A stretch of DNA of 38,988 nucleotides from a bacterium (GCA_020047915.1 JAIFND010000215.1:1-38988); one strand, 5' to 3'; numbered from the stretch's first letter, positions 15,929 through 23,747 are shown. Notes: generated from the letters alone by a model not told the origin. A program made the numbers and translations.

Positions 15929-16204
15929 TTAGCGATCGACGGTGAAGGTCTTGCCGTCGATGGCGACGATGTCGCCTTCGGCCAGCTTGCGGCCGGGGCG
16001 GTCTTCGGCCTCGCCGTTGACCGTCGCGCGGCCTTCGCGCACCAGATGCTTGGCCTGACCGCCGGTGTCGGCGATTTGCACGACCTTCAGGAACTGCGCC
16101 AGGGTGATCGGCTCTGGGCCGCCCTTGGGCTTCGTCTGCTGGGCCGGCTGGGCCATAGCCTTGAGCGGCTGCTGGATGCCCGGCTTCTGATTAGGACCAC
16201 GCAT
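15929..16204 (-). CDS. Small S4-domain RNA-binding protein
   Basis: About 91 residues from the ATG at 16204. The second half is an S4 fold: ITLAQFLKVVQIADTGGQAK, then REGRATVNGEAEDRPGRKL, then a final EGDIVAIDGKTFTV. This is the YbcJ-like arrangement in which two helices and a turn present the RNA-binding loop. The N-terminal 35 residues are Gln/Pro/Lys-rich and probably disordered. Such standalone S4 proteins bind structured RNA, often the ribosome; the target here is unknown. The start overlaps the PfkB gene by 14 bases (ATG inside the last PfkB codons), implying coupled translation. Confidence 0.85.
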   Translation of the reverse strand: MRGPNQKPGIQQPLKAMAQPAQQTKPKGGPEPITLAQFLKVVQIADTGGQAKHLVREGRATVNGEAEDRPGRKLAEGDIVAIDGKTFTVDR

Positions 16205-17177
16205 CGAGCCTCCCACGGATTTCACGCCATTTGGGTCGCGGCACCTGCGCACCGACCACCTCGACGGCGGCAGCGCCGGAGCGGCCCGCGAGTTCGCCGC
16301 ACACATCCAGAGGCGCGCCGCGCACCAGCCCGGCGAGCAGGCCGGCCAGCCAGGCGTCCCCGGCACCGTTGGTGTCGATCGCCTTGGCCGGCTGGCCGGC
16401 GACGTGCAGGGCTTCGCTGCCCCGGCGCAGCCAGGCGCCTTCGGCGCCGAGCTTCACGGCTGCAAAGCGCACCAGCGGGGCGATCTCGTCGAGCGCGGCC
16501 TTGGGATCGCCGCCGCTCCACGCCGCGGCCTCGTCCTGGTTGAGGATCGCGCCGCCGACCAGGCCCTGGCTCATCAGCTCGGCAAGCACCGCCTGGTTGG
16601 CGCGCACCACCTCATGCGAGGCGAAGTCGAGGACCAGTTCGGCGCCGGCCTGGCGCGTCGCGTTGGCGATCGCGCGCACCAGCGCGTGGTCGTAGCACGA
16701 ATAGCCTTCCATCACCACGAAGGCTGCGCCGGCAAAGGCTTCCGGCGTCACTTCTGCGGCGGACAGCGTCGCGGCGGCGCCCAGGCAGGTGCGGAAGGTG
16801 CGCTGCGCATCGGGCGTGACCATCGCCAGCACGCGGCCGGTGGGAGCGCCGTGGCGGGTGATCAGGCGTGCATCGACGCCCTGCACCGCCAGCGACATGC
16901 GCATGAACTCGCCCAGGTCGTCATCGCCGGTGCAGCCGATGAAGGCGGCGCCGATGCCGAGGTTGGCCAGGCCGGCGACGACGTTGCACGCCGAACCGCC
17001 CGGGGCCTGCGCCGGCATGCCGCCGTGCGCCTGCAGCATGCGCCCGATCTCGGCCGCCGAGACCAGCTCCATGCCGCCTTTGGCGCCGGGCACATGCTCG
17101 GTGAGGAAGTCGTCCGTCACCTGCACGCACAGATCGACCAGCGGCGAGCCGAGGCCGATGATCTGCGCGGCGCTCAC
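16191..17177 (-). CDS. PfkB-family sugar/nucleoside kinase, adenosine-kinase-like
   Basis: A 328-residue cytoplasmic kinase that transfers phosphate from ATP to a sugar or nucleoside. PfkB signature 1 is APGGSACNVVAGLANLG (about 58-74). Signature 2 is DTNGAGDAWLAG (about 268-279), with catalytic Asp 274 and the GAGD anion hole. The middle segment VTPDAQRTFRTCLGAAATLS resembles the adenosine-kinase-like subgroup, which often acts on adenosine, ribose or fructose; the substrate is not fixed by the sequence. It starts with GTG at 17177, overlapping the FHA gene stop as GTGA, and its own 3' end overlaps the S4 gene. The three genes look tightly coupled. Confidence 0.9.
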   Translation of the reverse strand: MSAAQIIGLGSPLVDLCVQVTDDFLTEHVPGAKGGMELVSAAEIGRMLQAHGGMPAQAPGGSACNVVAGLANLGIGAAFIGCTGDDDLGEFMRMSLAVQGVDARLITRHGAPTGRVLAMVTPDAQRTFRTCLGAAATLSAAEVTPEAFAGAAFVVMEGYSCYDHALVRAIANATRQAGAELVLDFASHEVVRANQAVLAELMSQGLVGGAILNQDEAAAWSGGDPKAALDEIAPLVRFAAVKLGAEGAWLRRGSEALHVAGQPAKAIDTNGAGDAWLAGLLAGLVRGAPLDVCGELAGRSGAAAVEVVGAQVPRPKWREIRGRLDAWS

Positions 17178-17890
17178 TTCGACGCCTCGTCCATCATGCG
17201 CGCCAGCTCCATCAGCACGCCGGCACCGCTGCCCTGGATGGTGCGCGCCGGGGCGACCACCGCATCGCTGTGGAAGGCGAAGCGCGGCGGCGGGCTCTTG
17301 GCGAGGATGGCGAGGGCATCGAAGCCGCTCTGCGTGCCGAGGATGGCGTGGGTCGGCGCGCCGCTGGTCAGCCAGATCGACGCCGAGGACGGCCCACCGA
17401 GCAGGTCGAGGCGGCCGCTCTTGCCGGTCTGCTGGAAGTACTGCAGCAGTTCCAGCACGCCGCCCTCGACGATCGCGCCGGTGAAGGCGGCGCCCTGGGT
17501 GGCCAGGTCATTGAGCGAGAAGCCGGGGCCCATCGTCTCCTGGGCGCTGATCTGCGGCGCCTGCGCCGACAGCGAGCTGGGATCACCGCCCGGCGGCAGC
17601 ATGTGCAGGCGGAAGACCTGGCCGCCGACCTGCATCTGGGTGCCGTCCTCCAGGCGGGTCGGCTGGGTGATGCGCTGGCTGTTGACGAAGGTGCCGTTGC
17701 GGCTGCCGAGATCGACCAGGGCCCAGCCATGTTCATCGGACCAGCGCAGTTCGGCGTGCTTGCGCGAGGCCAGGGCATCCTGGACCGGGATATCGACCCC
17801 GTCCTCGCGACCAAAGACGTAGGCGCGGCCGGGCAGCAGGCGGCGGGCCTGGCGCGAGGCCGAGACGATGAAGTAGCCGATGGCAGCCAT
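17174..17890 (-). CDS. FHA-domain protein with DUF4388-like C-terminus
   Basis: A 238-residue cytoplasmic protein. The N-terminal FHA domain has the phosphothreonine-binding set: GR at 27-28, SRKH at 42-45 and SRNGTFVN at 63-70. The C-terminal part (about 135-235, starting FTGAIVEGGVLELLQYFQQTGKSGRL) resembles DUF4388/PatA-N-type domains found in bacterial signalling proteins. FHA domains bind proteins phosphorylated by Hanks-type kinases, two of which are encoded further along this window (27630 and 37931). Direct partnership is inferred only. The first gene of the FHA-PfkB-S4 set; ATG at 17890. Confidence 0.88.
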   Translation of the reverse strand: MAAIGYFIVSASRQARRLLPGRAYVFGREDGVDIPVQDALASRKHAELRWSDEHGWALVDLGSRNGTFVNSQRITQPTRLEDGTQMQVGGQVFRLHMLPPGGDPSSLSAQAPQISAQETMGPGFSLNDLATQGAAFTGAIVEGGVLELLQYFQQTGKSGRLDLLGGPSSASIWLTSGAPTHAILGTQSGFDALAILAKSPPPRFAFHSDAVVAPARTIQGSGAGVLMELARMMDEASK

Positions 17891-17957
17891 GGTGGTCCCA
17901 GGCTAGGAAGCGGAGGGGAGTGTCCAGAACGGGGTGGGGGAAGGCGGTCGGTCGGAG

Positions 17958-18120
17958 GCCAGCGGCCAGCGGCTAGCAGCCAGCGGCCAACGGCCAACGG
18001 CCAACGGCCAACGGCCAACGGCCAACGGCCAGTAGCGATTGGCTTCTGGCTACTGGCTACTGGCTACTGGCTTCTGGCTACTGGCTTCTGGCTTCTGGCT
18101 TCTGGCTACTGGCTACTGGC
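17958..18120 (+). repeat. Compound heptamer array, left border of the low-GC island
   Basis: Three heptamer types follow each other: GGCCAGC/GGCTAGC (from about 17958), then seven or so near-perfect GGCCAAC units (17986-18031), then TGGCTAC/TGGCTTC units (18040-18120). The block at 21229-21443 carries the same kinds of word in the opposite orientation. Gene-free stretch 17891-18270 consists of this array plus the hairpin leader of the next gene. Confidence 0.9.
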
Positions 18121-18144
18121 GACATCCGGTCCATCGCGCCAGCG

Positions 18145-18266
18145 CGGCTCCTTGCTCCGCCTACCGTACCGCTCGTGCTCGGCGTCAAGGCGGACCGCTG
18201 CGCGGCGCGCTGCGCGCGGCCTTGACCCCTGCGCGCGAACGGTGCGGCAGGCTGCACAAGGAGCCG
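18145..18266 (+). promoter_or_regulatory. Long imperfect hairpin in the leader of the four-helix-bundle gene
   Basis: The two halves of 18145-18266 are complementary over most of their length. The outer 10-base stem (CGGCTCCTTG with CAAGGAGCCG) is perfect. An 8-pair stem (18164-18171 with 18240-18247) includes one G-U pair, and further pairing reaches GTCAAGG (18184-18190) with CCTTGAC (18219-18225). The 3' arm contains AAGGAG, the ribosome binding site seven bases before the ATG at 18271, so the folded RNA would hide it. Folding was done by eye. Confidence 0.65.
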
Positions 18267-18270
18267 AAAC

Positions 18271-18603
18271 ATGGCACGATTCCAGGAACTTCGCGTGTGG
18301 CAGATGGCGAATAGGCAACTTACAGGAGTGGCGCGTGTGCAGATCCGCTTCGGGGATCTGGAGTCGCAACTGCGCCGCGCGGCGATCTCGGTGTGCAGCA
18401 ACATCGCGGAAGGCGCCGGACGCGGATCCGACGCGGAACTCGCCCGGTTCCTGCGCATTGCGCGTGGATCCAACGACGAGATCGCAGCCCAGTTGCACAT
18501 CTGCGCGGCACTGGGGACAGAAGTCGCGGAACTGATGCGCGTCAATGCCAGCGTTGGGAAGATGCTCAGCGCATTCATCGGTACGCTGCGCAGCCCGCCG
18601 TAG
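18271..18603 (+). CDS. Four-helix-bundle (23S rRNA intervening-sequence type) protein
   Basis: A 110-residue protein matching the S23/IVP family: the start [11 protein letters not shown], then [41 protein letters not shown], which carries the hallmark NIAEG-x-GR segment, then helical LHICAALG. Members were first found in 23S rRNA intervening sequences, and related proteins (Avd) serve diversity-generating retroelements. Their molecular job outside those settings is unknown; they are basic and form pentamers. There is no rRNA gene or reverse transcriptase here. AAGGAG lies seven bases before the ATG at 18271, inside a long hairpin. It is the only plus-strand gene of the low-GC island and lies beside a heptamer array. 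Confidence 0.92.
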   Translation: MARFQELRVWQMANRQLTGVARVQIRFGDLESQLRRAAISVCSNIAEGAGRGSDAELARFLRIARGSNDEIAAQLHICAALGTEVAELMRVNASVGKMLSAFIGTLRSPP

Positions 18604-18604
18604 C

Positions 18605-18645
18605 GCCGGCTTCAGCCGGCACGGACGGCCGGGTTCACCCGGCCG
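18605..18645 (+). repeat. Paired TTCA-loop hairpins (REP-like)
   Basis: Two perfect hairpins in tandem directly after the four-helix-bundle stop: a 6-base GCCGGC stem with TTCA loop (18605-18620), and an 8-base CGGCCGGG stem with TTCA loop (18626-18645). Identical loops and GC stems resemble paired REP elements. They could also end the transcript, but no T-run follows. The remaining 18646-18777 holds no gene I can support. Confidence 0.8.
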
Positions 18646-18777
18646 AGCCGCTGCTGGCTGCTGGTGTCCCCGGTCGCCATGCCGCTGGATTCGCAGCATG
18701 GCATCGGGTAGCCAGGTAAGGACCGACCGTGCCGGACTAGCCGCAACAATTGACTCCAGACACGGGATATGAAGGCC

Positions 18778-19710
18778 CTACGGGGTAGACGGTATGGCGA
18801 TCCGGAATCCATATCCCCGTCTGGCATAATCACGATAGGTGAAGCCACGGCTGGCTGACCGGCAGAGTTTGGGGACATCCTGGCAGTCGCCGCCTCTGAT
18901 GACTATGTGGGTGCCGGTTGGCGGTCCAGGAGGGTCGCACTGTCGGGCTGGCGAATATGGTGCATACCAATCGGCACAGAGCTCGGCCACATTGCCGTGC
19001 ATGTCATAGAGACCCCATGCGTTCATCTGCTTGAGTCGGACAGGATGTGTTTTCCCATCAGAATTCTGTTGGTGCCAGGCCATTTCGTTTATGTCGCCTG
19101 CGTGACTGCCTTTCGTCCCTGCGCGGCATGCGTACTCCCACTGCGCCTCGGTCGGGAGGCCGGCATTGAGTCCTGTAACCCTAGCGTTCATCCGCTGAAA
19201 AAATTCTTGGCAGGCATTCCATGAAATCGCCTCGATTGGAAGCCGGGGATTGTCAGTTTTTTCATTCGTGTGGTTTCCCATCATGGCAAACCACAAGCCC
19301 AGCGTGACCTCACTGTCTCCCAACCAGAAGGGGCGCGTGATCTCGACTGAATGCTGGGGCATCTCGTCGTCTCGACTCCCTGTCGTGGAACCCATCTCGA
19401 AGCTGCCTGCTGGGATCAGTCTCATGACCTGAGTTTGGTCTCCAACAGTGAGAATTGCCCGTGTGCCGGTGGCGTCTTGGGCAATGGTGGTGGCCCATGG
19501 CGGTTTTGGTGCCTTTAGCTCTGCGGGCTCAGCGGACCATAACAGATTCGCTAGAGATGGCACCAAAAGCAGAGTGACAGTGCAGAAAAGAAGCGATACG
19601 GGGGGAATGAATAACGCCGAGCTTATCATTCTACTTTCGCAGTTTTCGGTAGGAGTGTCTAAAGCAGGACATTCTGTTATGTCGTGTTTCCTCGCCTCAT
19701 CTTCCGACAT
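18778..19710 (-). CDS. Formylglycine-generating-enzyme-fold (SUMF1) protein
   Basis: A 310-residue protein with a full FGE-sulfatase domain: IPAGSFEMGS (about 99-108), the P-x-H-x-V segment, AISWNACQEFFQRMN, LPTEAQWEYACRAGT, AWGLYDMHGNVAELCADWY, and the closing RGGDCQ with GYGFRIA. True FGE oxidises a sulfatase cysteine; most bacterial relatives bind ligands or act in secondary metabolism or phage tropism. The paired active-site cysteines of human FGE are not clearly present, so enzymatic activity is doubtful. A hydrophobic stretch (residues about 29-60) is a membrane anchor or, if translation starts at the ATG at 19629, a signal peptide. GC content is well below the neighbours; some 60-base lines here are under 50%. 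It follows the lipoprotein gene on the same strand. Confidence 0.88.
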   Translation of the reverse strand: MSEDEARKHDITECPALDTPTENCESRMISSALFIPPVSLLFCTVTLLLVPSLANLLWSAEPAELKAPKPPWATTIAQDATGTRAILTVGDQTQVMRLIPAGSFEMGSTTGSRDDEMPQHSVEITRPFWLGDSEVTLGLWFAMMGNHTNEKTDNPRLPIEAISWNACQEFFQRMNARVTGLNAGLPTEAQWEYACRAGTKGSHAGDINEMAWHQQNSDGKTHPVRLKQMNAWGLYDMHGNVAELCADWYAPYSPARQCDPPGPPTGTHIVIRGGDCQDVPKLCRSASRGFTYRDYARRGYGFRIAIPSTP

Positions 19711-19747
19711 TTAAGCTGACTCAGTATTCTGTCGCCGGGCTCGTTGT

Positions 19748-21145
19748 TCACTTGGTTTGGACACCCAACGCTGGATGTGCGGCAATAGCGGCGCCAAGTT
19801 GTCGCCCTAGCAGTCTTCGCTGGCCCACCTCTACCTGGTCTTGCGACGCCTTTTCTATGGATTCCAACACACTGGCGGCCCGGCATGTAACAGCCCTTTC
19901 CGCCCCGTCGGTGGGCGCGATCGTCACTATGACATTCATTGCAACGGGAACCGTGCCGTTGAGCGTTCGTGTCACTGCTGTGCTGCTGCCATACGCAGCC
20001 TCATCGACGGTCAGTATCATCGTCACTGTGCCAGCTGGCGCCGGTTGAGTCGTGTCGGTCATGAGAGGGGCGCCATTGAGTCGCTTTTGAACCTCTAGTG
20101 AAAGTGCAGCGAGGACATCCTGATATCCGTCTACGATGGGGATGAGGCTCCCCACTTCCCCTCTATTGGCCTTGCAGCTAGTCACTAAACGCCAGGCGGG
20201 CAACGGTGGCGCGGAGGCTTCGTTCGCTAGCCGTTCTGCTACTGCGGTGGCATTCTCCAGTGCGGGTAGGGTATTGAGTTTATTGACCATCAGTTCGTAC
20301 AATGTTGTAGACTGATCGCGCGCAAAACGGCGGAGATGTTGCTGATTCACCTGATCTGGCCCGGGTTTCTTTACGGAGAAGGAATGGGGGCCCTCAAGTG
20401 AAACAACATTCCGACGGGAACAGACTACGATGTTTGTTTCCATGGAGACAGGGACACCCTGACCAAATAGATCGTTGGCCCCACCATAGTTGACTCGCCC
20501 CCACACATTGGAAACGGTGATGGTCCCAGCGAACTGCTTGTCGCCAGATGGGGCCTTGTCCATGGCCACGATCGGGATGGGGGCGAAGCGATTGGTTAAG
20601 ACATCAACAACGACATCGCGAAAGTCACGGGCCTCGCGATCATCTTTATCGACCGGCATCAAAACCACATAACTGCAGGCGAACGTCAGGGCTTGTTTGC
20701 GCTCTGAGGCTGCCCGTTCGACGGCTTCGGCGTCGGCAATGCGTTTCTCGGCAGTGATGCGCCCGGTTTCGTGCCACAGTTTTTTCAACGAGGCATCCAT
20801 GCAGGCATCAATCAGTGTATCGGCAGCAGTTAATGATGCGCGGGATTCGGCGGTGGCCAATCGAGGCAGCGCCTCCTTGACGGCGATGCGGAACTTTCCG
20901 ATTTGGTCGGCCCAGTGGGCTGATAGCGGGCGTCCGTCTTCAGCTTTGGCCTCGAGATCTTCGCCAAGCGCGTTTTTCGCAGCCGAGATGCCGGCGGCAG
21001 CGGAAGGCCAATCTCCCGTTGATATTGCGGCGATTACAACGGTCGATTTCGCGGCGCAGGACTGGAGTAGGGGCTTGGTGTCGGGGCCGCCGCATCCCAA
21101 GAAGGCCGATGACAGCACGATGGTCAGCAGGATGAAAAAACGCAT
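19748..21145 (-). CDS. Putative lipoprotein of unknown function
   Basis: A 465-residue protein. The N-terminus MRFFILLTIVLSSAFLGCGG has a basic start, a hydrophobic core and Cys 18 in a near-lipobox context (residue -1 is Gly), so lipid anchoring is likely. The body has a helical segment (about 25-150) and then mixed strands with CSYVVLMPVDKDDREARDF and VVVDVLTNRFAPIPIVAMD, but no family I recognise. ATG at 21145. The upstream leader is AT-rich for this genome, with TTGTAA and TAGCAC as weak promoter candidates. The FGE-fold gene starts 37 bases downstream, so the two are probably cotranscribed and may work together at the envelope. Lower GC than the surrounding genome. Confidence 0.8.
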   Translation of the reverse strand: MRFFILLTIVLSSAFLGCGGPDTKPLLQSCAAKSTVVIAAISTGDWPSAAAGISAAKNALGEDLEAKAEDGRPLSAHWADQIGKFRIAVKEALPRLATAESRASLTAADTLIDACMDASLKKLWHETGRITAEKRIADAEAVERAASERKQALTFACSYVVLMPVDKDDREARDFRDVVVDVLTNRFAPIPIVAMDKAPSGDKQFAGTITVSNVWGRVNYGGANDLFGQGVPVSMETNIVVCSRRNVVSLEGPHSFSVKKPGPDQVNQQHLRRFARDQSTTLYELMVNKLNTLPALENATAVAERLANEASAPPLPAWRLVTSCKANRGEVGSLIPIVDGYQDVLAALSLEVQKRLNGAPLMTDTTQPAPAGTVTMILTVDEAAYGSSTAVTRTLNGTVPVAMNVIVTIAPTDGAERAVTCRAASVLESIEKASQDQVEVGQRRLLGRQLGAAIAAHPALGVQTK

Positions 21146-21228
21146 GTTGAATGTGCTATTTGATGCTAAATCGGTTACAAGAGTTCGTCATCTGGCGCGC
21201 ATTAGTCCGTCTTGACTCCGAGTAGGAA

Positions 21229-21443
21229 GCCAGATGCCAGATGCCAGATGCCAGATGCCAGATGCCAGATGCCAGATGCCAGATGCCAGATGCCAGATGC
21301 CAGATGCCAGAAAACGCCGTTCTCAGCCAACGCAACACCCTAGCCGCTGGCCGCTGGCCGCTAGCCGCTAGCCGCTGGCCGCCGGTGCAATGGGCTTCCA
21401 GCTTCCAGCCTCCAGCCTCCAGCCTCCAGCTTCCAGATTCCAG
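21229..21443 (+). repeat. Compound heptamer arrays, right border of the low-GC island
   Basis: A perfect array of GCCAGAT, eleven units plus five bases, spans 21229-21310. A GCTGGCC/GCTAGCC block follows at about 21341-21380 and a TTCCAGC/CTCCAGC block at 21395-21443. The GCCAGAT and GCTGGCC words are the reverse-complement types of those in 17958-18120. CAATGGGC (21388-21395) and GCCCATTG (21456-21463) also form an inverted pair around the last block. The gene-free stretch 21146-21497 contains nothing else I can name. Confidence 0.92.
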
Positions 21444-21497
21444 CCTATGGGCCCCGCCCATTGAGCTCGCTCTCCCCCGCATACGGCATGTCGCGTC

Positions 21498-23186
21498 ATG
21501 CCGATTCCCGCCCCCGTCCTGCCCATCGCCGCCGATGCCGAGGTCAAACCGCTGGCCGAACTGCTGGAGACGGTGGCGCGTATCGACGGCTGGGGGCCGC
21601 GCGCCTGGCGCGAGGTGCTGGGGGTGTGGCGGCTGCCCAGCTGCGATCTCGGCATCGAGGAGCGCGAGGGGCCGCCGTGCGAAGAAGGGGGCGAGGTGCT
21701 GGCGACGGTCGCGTTCCGGCCGGCACGGTGGAATCGCACGCGTGACGCGGGCGATGCGGCGGCGGTGTGCGACTGGCTGCTGCGCCAGGCGCGTCGCGAT
21801 CTGCTGCCGCGATTCGGCCTGCATGCGCGCACCCTCGATCCGGGGGCCTGCGTGCGCGCCACCAATGCCTGCCTGCAGCAGGGGGACGGTATCGCACTGC
21901 GTGTCGCCCTTCGCCTGCCCTTCGCCGGCATGTGCATCGATGGCGAGGCCTTCGCCCGGGCGATCGGGTTGCTCGGCCGCTGGTCGCGCGCGATCGTTGC
22001 CGCGCAGCCCGGCCTGGCGGCGCAGCGGCGCAGCGTGCGTATCCAGCGCGCGCTGCGCGCGGCCCTGCCGGCGCACGGGCTGGTCGCCTTTCTCGCCGAT
22101 GGCAGCCTGCTGGCGCGCGATCTTGCCGACCGGCCGGATCCGCACTGCCGCGCGCTGCGCGCCCCTGCCAACCTCGCGGTGACCATCGATCTGGGGAAGC
22201 TCGGCCGGCATCGCGGCCTGGGCATCCGCAGCGGCGTCACCGCCATCGCCGGGGCGCCCTATCACGGCAAGAGCACGCTGCTGGCCGCGATCGCCGGGGG
22301 CCATGATGACCGGCCGCCGGGTGATGGGCGCGAGCGCGTGGTGGCGCTGCCCGGGACGATGCCGGTGCTGTCGGATGATGGCCGGCCGATCGTGCGCCAG
22401 GACCTGACGCCGTTTTTCCGCACCCTGCCGGGCGGCGAGGCCGCCGCGTTCACCACGCCGCGCGCCAGCGGCGCGACCAGCATGGCGGCGGCGGTGCTGC
22501 AGGGGGTGGCGGCCGGGGCGCGACTGCTGCTGGTCGATGAGGACAGCGCGGCAGCCAACTTCCTGTCGCTGCAGCCGGCCATGCGTCGGTTGCTTGGCCG
22601 CGATCTCGCGGGCGGGCGGACGCTGTCGGAATGCCTGCCGGCCCTCGCCCGGCAGGGGATCTCGACCGTGGTGGTGGCTGGCGCCTCGACCTCGGCCATC
22701 GCCAGCGCCGACCGCGTGCTGTTGATGCGCGGCTTCGCGCCGAGCGAGGCGACACGGGCGGCGCGCCGGGCCTGTGGGCGCCTGGCGACGGTGGCGAACC
22801 TCGCCCTGCCGGGGCGGCAGCTGGGCGGCGACCCCGATGCCATCCTCGGCCACGGCCACGCCCTGGCGGTGGACACCGACGATCCCGAACGCCCGCGCTT
22901 CGCGGGGCGCAGCGTTGATCTGCGGCGGGCCGGCTTCGTCCTCGATGCGGCCCTGGCGCGTGGCGCGGCACTTGGGGCGGCGTGGGCCTGCCGGCTGGCG
23001 GCTGGCGGCTGCCCGCTCGACGAACTCGGCCGGCGCTACGACGCCTGGCTGGCCGAGAACGGTCCGGCTGCGCCCGATCCCTTCCACGACGGCTTCCATG
23101 CCGTGGCGCCGTGGCCACTGGTCGCCGCGACGCTCGAACGCATTGCCGATCTGGAGTTGGCCTCGCTTAGGCCCGCGCGGCGCTGA
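21498..23186 (+). CDS. Predicted ABC-class P-loop ATPase (COG3044 type)
   Basis: A 562-residue soluble protein. The ATPase core runs from about residue 245: Walker A GAPYHGKST (252-260), the PGDGRE-type segment RPPGDGRERVV, an ABC-like signature ASGATSMAA (323-331), and Walker B LLLVDED (343-349) followed by ANFLSLQPAMR. This order matches the standalone ABC-class ATPase family that includes trypanosome MRB1590, an RNA-binding protein. Its bacterial role is not established; binding of nucleic acid is inferred from that homologue. The N-terminal 240 residues are family-specific. There are no membrane segments, so it is not a transporter component. ATG at 21498 without a clear Shine-Dalgarno. 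Its last 20 bases overlap the convergent deoxyribosyltransferase gene. Confidence 0.87.
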   Translation: MPIPAPVLPIAADAEVKPLAELLETVARIDGWGPRAWREVLGVWRLPSCDLGIEEREGPPCEEGGEVLATVAFRPARWNRTRDAGDAAAVCDWLLRQARRDLLPRFGLHARTLDPGACVRATNACLQQGDGIALRVALRLPFAGMCIDGEAFARAIGLLGRWSRAIVAAQPGLAAQRRSVRIQRALRAALPAHGLVAFLADGSLLARDLADRPDPHCRALRAPANLAVTIDLGKLGRHRGLGIRSGVTAIAGAPYHGKSTLLAAIAGGHDDRPPGDGRERVVALPGTMPVLSDDGRPIVRQDLTPFFRTLPGGEAAAFTTPRASGATSMAAAVLQGVAAGARLLLVDEDSAAANFLSLQPAMRRLLGRDLAGGRTLSECLPALARQGISTVVVAGASTSAIASADRVLLMRGFAPSEATRAARRACGRLATVANLALPGRQLGGDPDAILGHGHALAVDTDDPERPRFAGRSVDLRRAGFVLDAALARGAALGAAWACRLAAGGCPLDELGRRYDAWLAENGPAAPDPFHDGFHAVAPWPLVAATLERIADLELASLRPARR

Positions 23187-23565
23187 CCGCTTCGGCGATC
23201 GAACGCACCACCGTGCGGCAGGCGCGGGTCAGCATGCAGTTGGGCAGGCCGCCGTCCTCGCCGGGGCGGATGTCGGTGCGCACGCCGATGATCGGGATGC
23301 CGCGCGCGCTGGCCCAGCCGACCTCGAAGCAGGTACCGCTGTCAGGGTCGGCGCCGTCGAGCACCGCCACTACCAGGGTCGCTTTGGCCAGATTATCCAG
23401 GCAGGCGCGGTAGATGCCGGCGAAGTCGGCCGGCGGGCCGGCGAAGGGGGCGCAGAAGTCCTGTGGCACCGCGACCTGATGCCCCGCGGCACGCAGTTGG
23501 CGGGACAGTTCGGCGTTGAAGGCCATTTCGGCCTGGGTGAACAGGGGGGCGGCGAGGTAGATCAT
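23167..23565 (-). CDS. Nucleoside 2-deoxyribosyltransferase-like protein
   Basis: About 132 residues from the ATG at 23565. It begins MIYLAAPLFTQAE, the family's phosphate- or sugar-binding strand. The catalytic block is VVAVLDGADPDSGTCFEVGWA, with Asp 70 and the nucleophile-type Glu 81, then GIPIIGVRTDIR. The family swaps or removes the base of deoxynucleosides in salvage; some members hydrolyse nucleotides instead. The size is typical. An upstream ATG at 23598 adds eleven residues of no family character. Single-gene unit, convergent with the ABC-class ATPase gene. Confidence 0.88.
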   Translation of the reverse strand: MIYLAAPLFTQAEMAFNAELSRQLRAAGHQVAVPQDFCAPFAGPPADFAGIYRACLDNLAKATLVVAVLDGADPDSGTCFEVGWASARGIPIIGVRTDIRPGEDGGLPNCMLTRACRTVVRSIAEAVSAARA

Positions 23566-23619
23566 GGAGGGACGCTGGTGAAGGAGGGGCGGGGGCAAGC
23601 GTCGGCTGGCCTGCGCGGC

Positions 23620-23667
23620 GCGGGCGGGGGCGCCCGCGGTCCGGTCGGGCGGGGGCGCCCGCGCTCC
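23620..23667. repeat. Second copy of the 48-base GC-rich repeat
   Basis: Reverse complement of 2113-2160 with one mismatch over 48 bases. It lies in the divergent gap between the deoxyribosyltransferase and pilM, just upstream of the pilM promoter candidate. Internal GGGCG/CGCCC words allow short hairpins. Confidence 0.9.
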
Positions 23668-23684
23668 TGTCCCGATATGGCCCC

Positions 23685-23713
23685 TTGCCGCCCCCTCCCT
23701 GCCACCCTACAGT
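23685..23713 (+). promoter_or_regulatory. Candidate promoter of pilM
   Basis: TTGCCG (23685-23690) and TACAGT (23708-23713) are 17 bases apart. Predicted start near 23720, about 28 bases before the ATG at 23748, with AGGAGG (23737-23742) in the leader. Called by eye. Confidence 0.5.
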
Positions 23714-23747
23714 CCGCCTGACCGGCGCCTGGCGCCAGGAGGACGGA

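Noticed and set aside
18271-18603. Diversity-generating retroelement (Avd-like accessory protein)
   Set aside because: No reverse transcriptase, template repeat or variable repeat is visible in the window.
18145-18645. 23S rRNA intervening sequence
   Set aside because: No rRNA sequence flanks the gene; only the protein family and the long stem resemble such inserts.
18778-19710. Authentic sulfatase-activating enzyme
   Set aside because: The paired active-site cysteines of true FGE are not evident and no sulfatase gene is nearby, so only the fold is called.
21229-21310. CRISPR-like array
   Set aside because: Units are seven bases with no spacers, and no cas gene is present.
17958-21443. Insertion sequence or integron
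   Set aside because: No transposase, integrase or attC-like site is seen between or beside the inverted arrays.
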